DNA from: Thermohahella caldifontis
GTDB taxonomy: Bacteria; Pseudomonadota; Gammaproteobacteria; Pseudomonadales; Oleiphilaceae
Direction: 5' to 3'
DNA length: 64,000 bases
Assembly: GCF_041153465.1 (NCBI RefSeq)
Contig: NZ_CP154858.1
Location: forward strand, 744,001 to 808,000
Part shown: in pieces, positions 50,457-59,348 of the stretch
Layout: each line of letters opens with the position of its first letter
How positions within the stretch are numbered: position 1 is the stretch's first letter
The notes under the pieces: generated by a model
Database searches by the model: none
What the model saw: the letters and a program-made list of their open reading frames with translations, nothing else
What the model was told of the DNA's origin: nothing
Translations under genes and position numbers: made by a program

Positions 50457-52961
50457 TTACGCATCCGGTTTTTTCTCATCCTCATCAGGCAGGTCGTCCA
50501 CATCGGCAATATCAAAATCTTCCAGATTGAATTCGTCATCCTCAATGCGCTTGCGGGCCTGCTCGTTCTCCTGAAGGATCTGGTCCGCCAGGGCTTCGGG
50601 ATCCAGTTCGTCCTCACCTCCGGCCGCCACCTCATCCGCCTCCGGTACGGCCTCGACCACGGGCGGCTCGGATTCGGCAGGCTCCGGCACATTCACCTCT
50701 TCAGGCTCGGCAGCCGCCTCGAATGCGGCATCAATTTCATCTGCCGCGTTGATGTCGAACTCCATGGCATCCGCGTCATCCATGACATCTGTATCCGGGA
50801 CATCCGTGACATCCTCCGCTGCCAGATGATCGTCGAGCTCCGTTACCTCAGGCTCCGCTGCTCCGGTCTCCGGGGTATCGAACTCGTCCATGTCAATGGC
50901 TTCCGGCTCTTCAAGCCTTTCAATTTCATCTTCCAGATCCGGCTCGGCCGCTTCTGCGGCGGCTGCACCTGCGGCTGCTGCGGCCGTAGCAGCCGCCCCG
51001 GCATCTTCCGCATCATCGCGGAGTGAAGGCCGCTTACCCTGCCCCGGTTTCTTGCGCGGCCTGGCCTGCAATTGGGCCTGCTTTTTCCTGCGCCAGAACC
51101 AGAATCCTGCACCACCAAGAATCAGCAATACGCCGCCGCCGATAGCGATCATCACCCAAAGCGGGATGCCGGAAGCCTCCTCGGGCGTTTGCTCAGCTGC
51201 TGCCGTCTGCTCTGCTTCAGCCTGGGCGATGGCCTCTTCGGAAATCGGTGCGATAACCGCCGGTTCGGCCTCAGCCGCAGGTTCAGGCTCTGGTGCTTTT
51301 TGTACCACGGGCTCTTCCGTCAGCTGGGCGTTGATGGCATTGACCTGTTCCGGATCCACCAGGGACTCGATACGGTTGGGCGAAGCCTCCTGCCGCGGAA
51401 ATTCTGCTACCACTTCCTTGGGGGAAAGACCGAAGGTTGCGCCGTTGTCCAGTTTTGCCTTGACCGTCAGTTGGACTGTATATTCGCCTTCACCCTTGGT
51501 CGCCTCAATGGGCAGCTCCCAGCGCCGGACATCGTCCACAAAGGGCATCGTCTTGATGAGCGTACTGGCATCAGGGGCCTTGATCTTCGCCACAATGGAG
51601 GTTCCGGCGATATCAATATGGGGGTTGCGCGGCGTCGCCGTCAGCAGATAGCGCGTCGTTTCCCCGCTACCGGTCGCTTCCAGTTCGACGGCAAAAGGCG
51701 GTTGCAGTGTAATCAGCTGACGGGCCTGACGCCTGAAGGTCTTGCCATCAGCCGTGGCAATCACCTTGTAACGGCCCGTGGTCTTGAGCTTGGTAATGGC
51801 GTCCCGGAACACCCCGTCCGCCGGCGGATTGGCGGGATCGGAAATCCGCTTGGTACCTGACTTGCCGTCCTCAAACTCGACGGTGATATCCAGATCAATG
51901 AGCCGGAGGAAATTCGGTTCGGTCACCTGCTGTCCGTCTTCAAAGAACCCGACTTCGATATCCAGCCGGTCTCCGGCGTAGAAGTTGGCAGGCAAACGCC
52001 CCATGACCATGCGCAAATTGGACACGACCGTCACGCGGCTTCCGGGTGCCGGCGTCGCCTTGAGCTTCCAGCTCCCTTCAAAGGGCTTGGTAATGGTGAT
52101 GAGATCAAAATCGGCTTCACGCAACCAGCGCACGTCATCTCCATGATCATCCGCAGTGATCGACTTGCCCGAAGGGTCAATCAGCTCGGTCGGAGGCGCA
52201 TCCTTGGCACGGAACAGCAGTGCTGTCAGCTCCTGAACATTGGAATCCACGTCGAACTGGTTGTCCTTGATGGGGACCTCCTCGGCGGGCACCGCCTGTT
52301 CGAGCGTCTCCACAAACACCCGTGTGAGCTCCTCAGCACTTTTGGCCACCACGGCCACCCCCCCTGTACGAACAGCGATAGTCTCAAGCAGGGACTTGTC
52401 CGCGTTGTCTGACAGTGCAATCGTATGGATGGTTGCGCCGGCCGCCTGAATTCCGGGCAACACCTGGCTCAGGATCCGGCGACGCTCGGCAACGTTCTCC
52501 TCAGTGTTTTTGGAAATATCCACCACCCCGTCACTGAGCAGGATAAAGTGCGTATTGGCATGCTTCGCTCCGTCCGAGAAGTCATCGGCAGCCTTTTCCA
52601 GGGCGGCACCAATGTTGGTGAACAGGGCCACTGAATTGATCTGTTCCGATGCCTTGATGACCTCCGCCTTCCAGGCGTCGTCCACAGGCCTGTGCTTGAC
52701 CAGCATGTTCACATACTGACCAAAGGTCCATACGCCCGCGGTGCTGCCGGGAGGCAGAAGGTTGGCAATCAGGCGCACCGCCGGCCGCCTCAGGTTCTGA
52801 GGGTCATTCTTCTTCATGCTGCCGGAGATATCGACAATCACCCGTACGTCGGGGTTTTCCGGAAGCTGGATGGCAGCCTGGGCCAACGTCCCCCAGAAAG
52901 CGGCGATCAGCCACAAAGAAAGGGCGACAGCCCCTTTTGAACCTCTCTGAAACAAGCGCAT
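50457..52961 (-). CDS. Von Willebrand factor A domain membrane protein with acidic tail
   Basis: An 834-residue protein. A signal peptide (about 1-30) precedes a VWA domain with a complete MIDAS start, Asp44-x-Ser46-x-Ser48 in VIVDISGSM, and SVALFTNIGAALEKAADDF and ILLSDGVVDI further on. A long beta-rich periplasmic stretch follows, then a Glu/Pro/Ala linker and one membrane helix (LWVMIAIGGGVLLILGGAGFWFW, about 592-615). The cytoplasmic tail of about 215 residues starts basic, has an alanine-rich run (AAATAAAAAGAAAAEAAEP) and then becomes extremely acidic. Similar proteins occur in marine gammaproteobacteria without a known role. The layout suggests a periplasmic metal-dependent adhesion module signalling across, or anchored in, the inner membrane. 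Confidence 0.8.
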   Translation of the reverse strand: MRLFQRGSKGAVALSLWLIAAFWGTLAQAAIQLPENPDVRVIVDISGSMKKNDPQNLRRPAVRLIANLLPPGSTAGVWTFGQYVNMLVKHRPVDDAWKAEVIKASEQINSVALFTNIGAALEKAADDFSDGAKHANTHFILLSDGVVDISKNTEENVAERRRILSQVLPGIQAAGATIHTIALSDNADKSLLETIAVRTGGVAVVAKSAEELTRVFVETLEQAVPAEEVPIKDNQFDVDSNVQELTALLFRAKDAPPTELIDPSGKSITADDHGDDVRWLREADFDLITITKPFEGSWKLKATPAPGSRVTVVSNLRMVMGRLPANFYAGDRLDIEVGFFEDGQQVTEPNFLRLIDLDITVEFEDGKSGTKRISDPANPPADGVFRDAITKLKTTGRYKVIATADGKTFRRQARQLITLQPPFAVELEATGSGETTRYLLTATPRNPHIDIAGTSIVAKIKAPDASTLIKTMPFVDDVRRWELPIEATKGEGEYTVQLTVKAKLDNGATFGLSPKEVVAEFPRQEASPNRIESLVDPEQVNAINAQLTEEPVVQKAPEPEPAAEAEPAVIAPISEEAIAQAEAEQTAAAEQTPEEASGIPLWVMIAIGGGVLLILGGAGFWFWRRKKQAQLQARPRKKPGQGKRPSLRDDAEDAGAAATAAAAAGAAAAEAAEPDLEDEIERLEEPEAIDMDEFDTPETGAAEPEVTELDDHLAAEDVTDVPDTDVMDDADAMEFDINAADEIDAAFEAAAEPEEVNVPEPAESEPPVVEAVPEADEVAAGGEDELDPEALADQILQENEQARKRIEDDEFNLEDFDIADVDDLPDEDEKKPDA

Positions 52962-53044
52962 GCGGTCATCCTGATCTTTGGATCTTTAACCCTAAGGTAT
53001 AGCAGTTTTTTCAGAGACTACAATGAGATTTGAAAGCCCGTGCT

Positions 53045-53437
53045 TTAATTTCCCGATCTAACTGCATGAGCCTTGGTCGTTTTGTGACCATGCGGGTGAA
53101 GTACGGCGTGAAGCGCCCGGTCCAGAATATACAGACTCACGAACAGGGCCAGCGACCCCAGGTAGAACAGCCCACCCTGCACCAGCATGCCGGTCTCCCC
53201 TTCCACGGCACTGTACACGACCACCATGAATGCAGGCGCAAGCTGAAAGCCCTTGGCTGCCGCAAATGCGGGTGTATAGAAGAGCCAGACGTAGAGTGCA
53301 CGAAGGAAGCGCTGAAGCCCCTTTCTCCGGATGCGGCGAAACAGGGGCCAGAGCAACGCATACAGCCCGGTGACGGCCAGCAAATAGGCGCCCCAGGCGG
53401 TCAGATAATAGAGTGTCCCCTTGTCAATCATGATCAT
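53045..53437 (-). CDS. Uncharacterised small membrane protein
   Basis: A 130-residue protein with about three membrane segments (LYYLTAWGAYLLAVTGLYALLW, LAPAFMVVVYSAVEG and LFYLGSLALFVSLYILDRALHAVL), a basic loop RRIRRKGLQRFLRAL and a His-rich end (HPHGHKTTKAH). I do not recognise a characterised family. It overlaps the end of ycgN by 14 bases (an inner ATG at 53431 would reduce this to eight), so it is the last gene of the recR-rnd-ycgL-ycgN run. Confidence 0.72.
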   Translation of the reverse strand: MIMIDKGTLYYLTAWGAYLLAVTGLYALLWPLFRRIRRKGLQRFLRALYVWLFYTPAFAAAKGFQLAPAFMVVVYSAVEGETGMLVQGGLFYLGSLALFVSLYILDRALHAVLHPHGHKTTKAHAVRSGN

Positions 53438-53864
53438 CCTCCCAGATCAGGGCTTCCCACATTTCCTCCGGCACACCGTCCTCACTGACCGCTCCGGCCC
53501 AGCCGGCATGACCTGCATCCGCCGGACTGTCCATCCGTCCGGACACGAGGGGGTGCCAGTCCGGCAGAGGTTTGCCCTCATATCGCAGCCGGTAGGCGCA
53601 GGTCGCGGGCAGCCATGCCACGATCTGTGGCAGTGTCTCCGGCGTCAGGCGAATGCAATCCGCCTTGTACCGGGTGCGCTGATCATATACCCGGCAACCA
53701 CCGCACTCCAGATCCAGATACCGGCACGCCACCCGCGTCAGAAAGATCTGCCCGGTATCTTCATCTTCCAGCTTGTTCAGGCAGCATTTGCCACAGCCAT
53801 CACAGAGCTGCTCCCACTCATCGGAAGTCAGACTGTCCAGGGGCCGGACGGCCAGCGGATTCAT
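53424..53864 (-). CDS. ycgN: YcgN family cysteine-cluster protein
   Basis: A 146-residue YcgN (UPF0260) protein. The N-terminal cysteine cluster CDGCGKCCLNKLEDEDTG and the later CRYLDLECGGCRVYDQR are typical of the YkgJ/YcgN zinc- or iron-binding group. CAYRLRYEGKPLPDWHPLVSG is specific to YcgN. Function is unknown. It overlaps ycgL by four bases and the following membrane protein by 14. Confidence 0.9.
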   Translation of the reverse strand: MNPLAVRPLDSLTSDEWEQLCDGCGKCCLNKLEDEDTGQIFLTRVACRYLDLECGGCRVYDQRTRYKADCIRLTPETLPQIVAWLPATCAYRLRYEGKPLPDWHPLVSGRMDSPADAGHAGWAGAVSEDGVPEEMWEALIWEDDHD

Positions 53865-54190
53865 GACGCATCATCACGGGCTGCGCGGCTGAAGGCACTA
53901 TACCTTTCGGCCGCCTCGATCACACGACGCGCTTCCTCTTCCGGAGGTGGCGGCAACTGGAGATAAAAACCCTTGTCCCGTATTGCCTCCAGGATATCCT
54001 TGCCCGTGGTTCTGGCCAGCTTCTTCTCGGGGGTGAGCAGCAAATCAATGACGTGCTGAGGTTTGCCGAAATGTTCCAGCAATGCGCCAGGCACGTCTTC
54101 GGTACCCTTTCGCTTGTCCACATACAGGTAGGTTTCCGCCTTGCGGGAGCTCTTGTAGACGGAAACCATCTTGCGTTCAACTGTGCTCAT
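53861..54190 (-). CDS. ycgL: YcgL domain protein
   Basis: A 109-residue YcgL protein. VYKSSRKAETYLYVDKRKG, LLEHFGKPQHVIDLLLTPEKKLA and KGFYLQLPPPPEEE are the family core. The role is not established; the gene is usually next to rnd, as here. The start at 54190 overlaps the rnd stop by 14 bases; an internal ATG at 54169 gives a length closer to E. coli YcgL and is equally possible. Confidence 0.9.
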   Translation of the reverse strand: MSTVERKMVSVYKSSRKAETYLYVDKRKGTEDVPGALLEHFGKPQHVIDLLLTPEKKLARTTGKDILEAIRDKGFYLQLPPPPEEEARRVIEAAERYSAFSRAARDDAS

Positions 54191-55292
54191 TGACGTTGGC
54201 CTTTCTGATCAGTTCATGTACAAACGGCGTCCGCCAGCCCCAGTCCCGCTCGCCGATGCCTTCGCGTGTCAAGGCTTCCAGTGTGCGTCGGTCAAAGATC
54301 AGGGAGAGGGGCCAGCCATGGGCTTTGGCCAGCGCCTCCGCAGCGGTCTTGAAGGCGCCATAGCGGGGCTTGAGGCGGCCGGGCAAGGGCTTTTCGATCA
54401 GCCCCAGTGAAGGCTCGGTCGGCAGATCCTCCCTTTTCACGATCTCAAGGACGGTCTGGCCGTACTTGCGCAGGCTTCTGCCACGCATGTCTGTCACGGC
54501 GGCCAGCGCAGACAGGTTTTTCGGCATGGACTCGGCAATGCAGATCAGGTCCTTGTCACTGACCACCCAGGCGCGCGGCAGATCGTCTTCCTGACAACGG
54601 GATTCGCGCCATGCGGCCAGCGCCTGCAGCACCGCCTGCTGAGCCGGTGACAAGTGGCAGCCTCCCCGCAGCTTGAGGTAATAACGCTCCGGCTCGATGG
54701 TTTGCCGCTGCTTCACGGTTGCCTCGCGGACAATATCGGGAATGATCCGGCGGACTGATTCGGGCAAACGTGGCCACAATTTATCGTAGATGCCCAGCAG
54801 ATACTCCACATCGGCAACCGCGTACCTGACCTGGCTGTCACTGAGCGGCCGCTGCAGCCAGTCAGACCGGGTTTCCCCCTTGTCCAGCTCCACGCCCAGC
54901 TCATCCTGCACCAGCTTCTGGAATGCGTGCTGCAGGGGATAATCCAGCCAGCTTGCCGCTACCTGGGTATCCAGGATGGGCTGAATGTCCGGCACATTGA
55001 GACGCTCGAACACGAAGAGATCTTCACCGACCGAGTGAAAGAGCTTGAGCACCCCCTCGCTCTGCAGCATGCCTCTCAGAGCAGACAAATCAGGTAGCGC
55101 CACACAGTCCACCAGCCACACCTGTCCCGAAATGGCAATCTGAACCAGGGCCGGAATCGGATGATAGGTGTTCGTCCGCATGAACTCCGTATCGAGAGCC
55201 ACAACAGGCTCCTGCTCCAGACGCATGGCAAGTGTCTCGAGTTCATCCGGACGAGTGACCCAGGTGATTGGCCAGGTCGTTTTCAATGTCAT
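54177..55292 (-). CDS. rnd: Ribonuclease D
   Basis: A 371-residue 3'-5' exoribonuclease that trims tRNA and other stable RNA precursors. The DEDD exonuclease domain shows the Asp and Glu of VVALDTEFMRTNTYHP, the Asp of FHSVGEDLFVF and the last acidic motif in VRYAVADVEYLLGIYDKL. One or two HRDC domains follow (AVLQALAAWRESRCQ, KNLSALAAV). The start is the ATG at 55292, overlapping the recR stop by four bases; a longer frame running back into recR is rejected. Confidence 0.94.
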   Translation of the reverse strand: MTLKTTWPITWVTRPDELETLAMRLEQEPVVALDTEFMRTNTYHPIPALVQIAISGQVWLVDCVALPDLSALRGMLQSEGVLKLFHSVGEDLFVFERLNVPDIQPILDTQVAASWLDYPLQHAFQKLVQDELGVELDKGETRSDWLQRPLSDSQVRYAVADVEYLLGIYDKLWPRLPESVRRIIPDIVREATVKQRQTIEPERYYLKLRGGCHLSPAQQAVLQALAAWRESRCQEDDLPRAWVVSDKDLICIAESMPKNLSALAAVTDMRGRSLRKYGQTVLEIVKREDLPTEPSLGLIEKPLPGRLKPRYGAFKTAAEALAKAHGWPLSLIFDRRTLEALTREGIGERDWGWRTPFVHELIRKANVNEHS

Positions 55293-55897
55293 GAATCGGT
55301 ATACCTTTTTCTGTCTCTGAGCGCATAGCCCAGTGTTCCCGGATCCGTGTACCCCAGCTCCCCACCCATGGGCACACCCTGGGCGATACGCGTCACCGGA
55401 ATATTCCGGGCGGCCGCACACTCGGCTATGTAATGTGCCGTGGCCTCCCCTTCCACAGTGGGGTTCGTGGCCAGAATCACTTCTTGCGGCCTGAGGGCGT
55501 CCATGCGCGCTTCCAGACGTTCGATGCCGATATCCTCCGGTCCGATACCATCCAGCGGCGACAAATGTCCGCCCAGCACAAAGTAGCGTCCCCGGTAGGC
55601 ACCGCTCTGCTCTATCGCCACCACGTCCAGGGGAGATTCCACCACACAGATGACTCCGTCATCCCTGAGGCTGTCCCGGCACAGGGCACAGACCGGCTCG
55701 TCAGAGTAGTTGTTGCACTGCTCACAGTGACCGATGCGCTCCAGCGCAGCCGTGATGGCCGAGGCAATATGCGCCCCCGCATCCCGGCCCCGGTCCACAA
55801 TGAAGAATGCCAGGCGCTGGGCCGTCTTGGGGCCCACGCCGGGCAATTGCGCCAGCGCTTCGGCCAGCATCATCAGGGAGGGCGGCAATACACTCAT
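55289..55897 (-). CDS. recR: Recombination mediator RecR
   Basis: A 202-residue RecR, which helps RecFO load RecA on single-stranded gaps. The helix-hairpin-helix QLPGVGPKTAQRLAFFI and the four-cysteine zinc site (Cys58, 61, 70, 73: CEQC and CALC) are present. The Toprim domain (VICVVESPLDVVAIEQSGAYRG) and the Walker-like end GGELGYTDPGTLGYAL complete it. It starts three bases after ybaB, in the conserved dnaX-ybaB-recR order. Confidence 0.97.
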   Translation of the reverse strand: MSVLPPSLMMLAEALAQLPGVGPKTAQRLAFFIVDRGRDAGAHIASAITAALERIGHCEQCNNYSDEPVCALCRDSLRDDGVICVVESPLDVVAIEQSGAYRGRYFVLGGHLSPLDGIGPEDIGIERLEARMDALRPQEVILATNPTVEGEATAHYIAECAAARNIPVTRIAQGVPMGGELGYTDPGTLGYALRDRKRYTDS

Positions 55898-55900
55898 GGA

Positions 55901-56224
55901 TCAGAACGGCATCTTGAATCCGGGCGGAAAACCGATGCCTTGTGTCAGCTCTGCCATCTTTTCCTTCTGCGTTTTCTCGACACGACGCACCGCGTCATTG
56001 ACCGCGGCCGCAATCAGATCTTCGAGGATTTCGCGCTCCTCGCTCATCAATGAAGGATCAATGCTAACTTTCTTCACGTCGTGACGTCCGTCCATGGTCA
56101 CCCTGACCAGCCCTGCACCGGCTTCACCGGTGACTTCAAGGCTGGCAATCTTTTCCTGCGCTTCCTTCATCTGTTCCTGAATTTTCTGGGCCTGTTTCAT
56201 CAGTTCGCCCATATTCTCAAACAT
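55901..56224 (-). CDS. ybaB: YbaB/EbfC family nucleoid-associated protein
   Basis: A 107-residue DNA-binding protein. The helix MGELMKQAQKIQEQMKEAQEKIASLEVTGEAGAG and the sheet VRVTMDGRHDVKKVSIDPSLM are the standard YbaB fold. It binds DNA as a dimer and is linked to nucleoid organisation. It overlaps the dnaX stop by eight bases and precedes recR by three, so the three are one operon. Confidence 0.95.
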   Translation of the reverse strand: MFENMGELMKQAQKIQEQMKEAQEKIASLEVTGEAGAGLVRVTMDGRHDVKKVSIDPSLMSEEREILEDLIAAAVNDAVRRVEKTQKEKMAELTQGIGFPPGFKMPF

Positions 56225-58271
56225 GCGAAGTCTCTCCTGTAGCGGTATCGGGTCGGATGCTACCCGGAATCAGGGTACCATCAAAGGTTTCAATGAGGGT
56301 GCGGACACAGGGATCCTGGAGAATGATACGCTCCGCCTCGGCCTGGCGTTCGGCGGCCCGGATATCCTCATGCGCTTGAGGTGTCATCAGGTTGTGGGTT
56401 TCAACGGCCACGTCCACCTGGCAGGACGATCCGGTCACCTCCGACAGCGCGCCAGCCAGACGCTCACGATGCAAGGCGGTAAAAAAGTCACCATGCTCGG
56501 GGTCAATGAGGAAGTACCAGGTATCCCCCTCCTTCCGCACCAGCGCCAGTCGTTTGCACAGACTTGCCAGCATGCCTTTGAGAGGCAGCCTGCCGTAAAG
56601 GTCCAGCCAGAACCGCGTCAGGTCATCCATCTCCTGAGCGGCAGGCATAGTAGCCGCCGGCTGGCAGACAGTATCAGATTGCACCGCCCCCCCGGAGGGC
56701 GTGGACGTGGCCGCGGACATGGACATGGCCGCGACAGTCGGTTCAGAAGGCTCGACAACGGTTTCTGCCGTGGTTCCATCATCCTGACTGACTTCATTGC
56801 GCCAGGCATCAGGGTCAGCCGGGTCCGCAACAGCAGGCGCGGGCTCCGGAATCGCAGGGGCGCTCATGTCCAATGAAGCATCCGGCGAAGCAGCCGTATC
56901 CTCAGCGGCATCTTCCACCGCTTCCGGGACCGTGTCACGCTGTGGTGAAGCGGCCTGAGAGGATACCGGGGATTCGTCGTTTGTCCGTTCAGCCGTCGCG
57001 GGTGCGCGGCTTGTGTCGGGAGTTCCGGCATCCGGACTGAATTCTTCCCGGGATACCGAGGCCATCTGTGAGACGGCTTCCGTGTCACCGGGTGCGGCCG
57101 GCTGACCGGAAACCGCCGGCTCACTGCCTGTGCCGGAGTCATTGGAAGCCGCTTCTGAACCCTCGCCACCGATAATCCCGGTCGGACACAAGGGCGTAAA
57201 CGCGAGCATGCGAATCAGTGACATTTCAAAACCGATCCGCGGCGTGGGTGCGTAGGGCATGTCCCGCAGACCGGCCAGCGCAATCTGGTAAATCAGCTGG
57301 ATGTGTTCGGGTGAAGCATTGCGGGCCATTTCCCGGACAAAGTCCTGATCCCCCAAGGCATCATCGACAATACCGCTCACCGTCTGCTCCATGGCAATAC
57401 GGTGCGCCAGCTCGGCCATGCCCTCCAGCAGGTGGGACCAGTCCGGTGACCGTTGTGCGATCTCATGACACAGTTTCAGGGCGTCTTCACGACGCCTCCC
57501 GATAACGGACGCCAGCAGCTTGCGGCCCACCTGCCGGTCAACCGTGCCCAGCATGTCAATCACGTCGGCAGTGCGCACCTCGCCCTGGCCGAAGGCAATG
57601 GCCTGATCCGTGAGACTCAGCGCATCGCGCATGCTGCCATCCGCACTCCGGGCAATTTCCCAAAGTGCCTCCGTTTCATGAGGAATGCCTTCTGCGTCCA
57701 GCACGTGGGCCAGATGACTCACAATGCGCTTTTCCGGCAGATTCTTGAGATTGAACTGAAGGCACCGGGACAGAACGGTGATCGGCAGCTTCTGGGGATC
57801 CGTCGTGGCCAGCAGAAACTTGATGTGCGGAGGCGGCTCCTCCAGAGTCTTGAGCAACGCATTGAACGACGAGTTGGACAGCATGTGTACCTCGTCGATC
57901 AGATAAATCTTGAAGCGCCCGCGTGTGGGTGCGTATTGCACATTGTCAAGAATCTCGCGGATCTCGGAGACGCCAGTATGGGACGCTGCGTCTATTTCGA
58001 TCAGATCCACAAAGCGTCCGGAGGCAATCTCCTCACAGGTCTGGCAGGTGCCGCAGGGGGTTGCCGAAATGCCCGTTTCGCAGTTGACGCACTTGGCAAA
58101 AATACGGGCGAGCGTGGTCTTGCCCACTCCCCGGGTGCCGGTAAACAGGTATGCGTGGTGAAGCCTGTTCTGGTCCAGTGCATTGGCCAGCGCACGCAAC
58201 ACGTGCTCCTGCCCCACCATTTCTTCGAATTTTCCGGGACGCCACTTTCTGGCAAGAACCTGATAGCTCAT
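56217..58271 (-). CDS. dnaX: DNA polymerase III subunit tau/gamma
   Basis: A 684-residue clamp-loader subunit. The AAA+ module has Walker A GTRGVGKT (45-52), zinc cysteines Cys64, 73, 76 and 79 (CVNC, CGTCQTC), Walker B and adjacent residues in LIDEVHMLSNSSFNALLKTLEEPP, and RCLQFNLKNLPE. A long Ala/Pro/Glu/Asp-rich linker (about 385-535) leads to the tau-specific domain (DDLTRFWLDLYGRLPLKGML). I found no A6G-type slippery heptamer on the coding strand like the one that makes gamma in E. coli, so only tau may be made. The 4.5S RNA gene lies just upstream on the same strand. Confidence 0.96.
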   Translation of the reverse strand: MSYQVLARKWRPGKFEEMVGQEHVLRALANALDQNRLHHAYLFTGTRGVGKTTLARIFAKCVNCETGISATPCGTCQTCEEIASGRFVDLIEIDAASHTGVSEIREILDNVQYAPTRGRFKIYLIDEVHMLSNSSFNALLKTLEEPPPHIKFLLATTDPQKLPITVLSRCLQFNLKNLPEKRIVSHLAHVLDAEGIPHETEALWEIARSADGSMRDALSLTDQAIAFGQGEVRTADVIDMLGTVDRQVGRKLLASVIGRRREDALKLCHEIAQRSPDWSHLLEGMAELAHRIAMEQTVSGIVDDALGDQDFVREMARNASPEHIQLIYQIALAGLRDMPYAPTPRIGFEMSLIRMLAFTPLCPTGIIGGEGSEAASNDSGTGSEPAVSGQPAAPGDTEAVSQMASVSREEFSPDAGTPDTSRAPATAERTNDESPVSSQAASPQRDTVPEAVEDAAEDTAASPDASLDMSAPAIPEPAPAVADPADPDAWRNEVSQDDGTTAETVVEPSEPTVAAMSMSAATSTPSGGAVQSDTVCQPAATMPAAQEMDDLTRFWLDLYGRLPLKGMLASLCKRLALVRKEGDTWYFLIDPEHGDFFTALHRERLAGALSEVTGSSCQVDVAVETHNLMTPQAHEDIRAAERQAEAERIILQDPCVRTLIETFDGTLIPGSIRPDTATGETSHV

Positions 58272-58360
58272 TTCAACCTGACTGTGTGTACTGTAGGATC
58301 GTTGCCTACCTTACCAGAGTGGCAGGCGGGGTGCCATGCGTTCGAGGGGGAGGAAATGGA

Positions 58361-58469
58361 GGCGGACCCGCCAGCCACACCCCGGCGCACACTCCACCGC
58401 TATGGCTGCTCCCTTCCGGGCCTGACCAGGTTTACGGTTTCATGTCGCGAGGGGACCGACAGGCCCACC
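58361..58469 (-). ncRNA. ffs: Signal recognition particle 4.5S RNA
   Basis: The minus strand carries the SRP domain IV core: ACCTGGTCAGG, CCCGGAAGGGAGCAGCC with the GGAA tetraloop and the AGCAG asymmetric loop. The ends GGTGGGCC (58469-58462) and GGTCCGCC (58368-58361) pair, with G-U wobbles, over at least 16 positions, giving the long rod of the small bacterial SRP RNA. About 109 bases; the ends are estimated to a few bases. Its place beside dnaX is the one seen in Pseudomonas relatives. Confidence 0.92.
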
Positions 58470-58495
58470 ATCAAGCGCTCCGAAAAGCGGACGCA

Positions 58496-58524
58496 ATACT
58501 AACAAAGGCCGGGCATGGCATCAA
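58496..58524 (-). promoter_or_regulatory. Sigma-70 promoter of 4.5S RNA
   Basis: On the minus strand TTGATG (58524-58519), a 17-base spacer and TAGTAT (58501-58496). Transcription would begin about 20 bases before the mature RNA, leaving a short 5' leader for RNase P, as known for ffs. Confidence 0.6.
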
Positions 58525-58585
58525 GCAGATTATCCCACTGAGTCAAATGCGCTATCATACGCAGCCGACCATATGTGAGACGACC

Positions 58586-59344
58586 ATGCAGCGTATCGAC
58601 AAATTGCTCGTTCAGAAGGGCCTGATTGCTTCCCGCTCCCTTGCTCAGCAACTCATTCGCGCCCATGCCGTGGAAGTCCGCACCGGCACGGGCTGGCAGA
58701 CTGTGACACGGCCCGCTGCTGCCTTTCCCGAAGACACCCCCCTCAGGATACTGGATCACGATCTGCTGCGATATGTCAGCCGGGGCGGCATCAAGCTGGA
58801 AGGCGCACTGCGCCACACCGGACTGGATGTGCACGACACGCTGTGCCTGGACGTGGGCCAATCCACCGGCGGCTTTACAGATTGCCTGCTGCAGCACGGT
58901 GCGGCAAAGGTGGTCGGCGTGGAGGTCGGGCACGATCAGCTTCATGACTCTCTGAAAGCGGATCCGCGCATTGTGACTCTGGAAGGCATCAACGCCCGGG
59001 ACATGATTGACACCGTTCGCCCATATCTCGGTGATCAGGGTGCCGATCTGGCCGTCATGGATGTCAGTTTCATTTCGCAGAGGCTGGTGGTGCCCGAAGT
59101 CGTAGAATGCCTGAGACCCGCAGGGCACTTTCTGGCCTTGGTCAAGCCACAGTTCGAACTGGGCCCGGAAGCCCTGAACGACAAGGGAATCGTCCGCGAT
59201 CCGTCTCGCTATGCCGAACTCGAGACAACCACGAAGACCTTGTATGCGGAAGCCGGAATGACTGTTCTGGACTGGTTCGACAGCCCGATTGCAGGCGGCG
59301 ATGGCAACCGGGAATTCTTCATCCTGGCACGCCGCCCGGAATGA
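58586..59344 (+). CDS. tlyA: TlyA family rRNA 2'-O-methyltransferase / hemolysin-like
   Basis: A 252-residue TlyA protein. An N-terminal S4 RNA-binding domain (RIDKLLVQKGLIASRSLAQQLIRAHAVEVR) is joined to an FtsJ-like methyltransferase with the SAM motif CLDVGQSTGGFTDCLLQHGA, VMDVSFISQRLVVPEV and LVKPQFELG. Mycobacterial TlyA methylates ribose in 16S and 23S rRNA; older names call it hemolysin. The ATG at 58586 begins at the S4 domain; a much longer in-frame ORF reaching back over the 4.5S RNA gene is rejected. It is divergent from ffs. Confidence 0.92.
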   Translation: MQRIDKLLVQKGLIASRSLAQQLIRAHAVEVRTGTGWQTVTRPAAAFPEDTPLRILDHDLLRYVSRGGIKLEGALRHTGLDVHDTLCLDVGQSTGGFTDCLLQHGAAKVVGVEVGHDQLHDSLKADPRIVTLEGINARDMIDTVRPYLGDQGADLAVMDVSFISQRLVVPEVVECLRPAGHFLALVKPQFELGPEALNDKGIVRDPSRYAELETTTKTLYAEAGMTVLDWFDSPIAGGDGNREFFILARRPE

Positions 59345-59348
59345 TCAG

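Noticed and set aside
50930..51010. Alanine-rich and Glu/Asp-rich coding runs of the VWA gene as a DNA tandem repeat
   Set aside because: The codons vary and no repeated unit is present; it is low-complexity protein, not a DNA repeat.
58151..59344. A 397-residue version of TlyA starting at 58151
   Set aside because: It would read through the antisense 4.5S RNA gene and its promoter and adds 145 residues unknown in TlyA.
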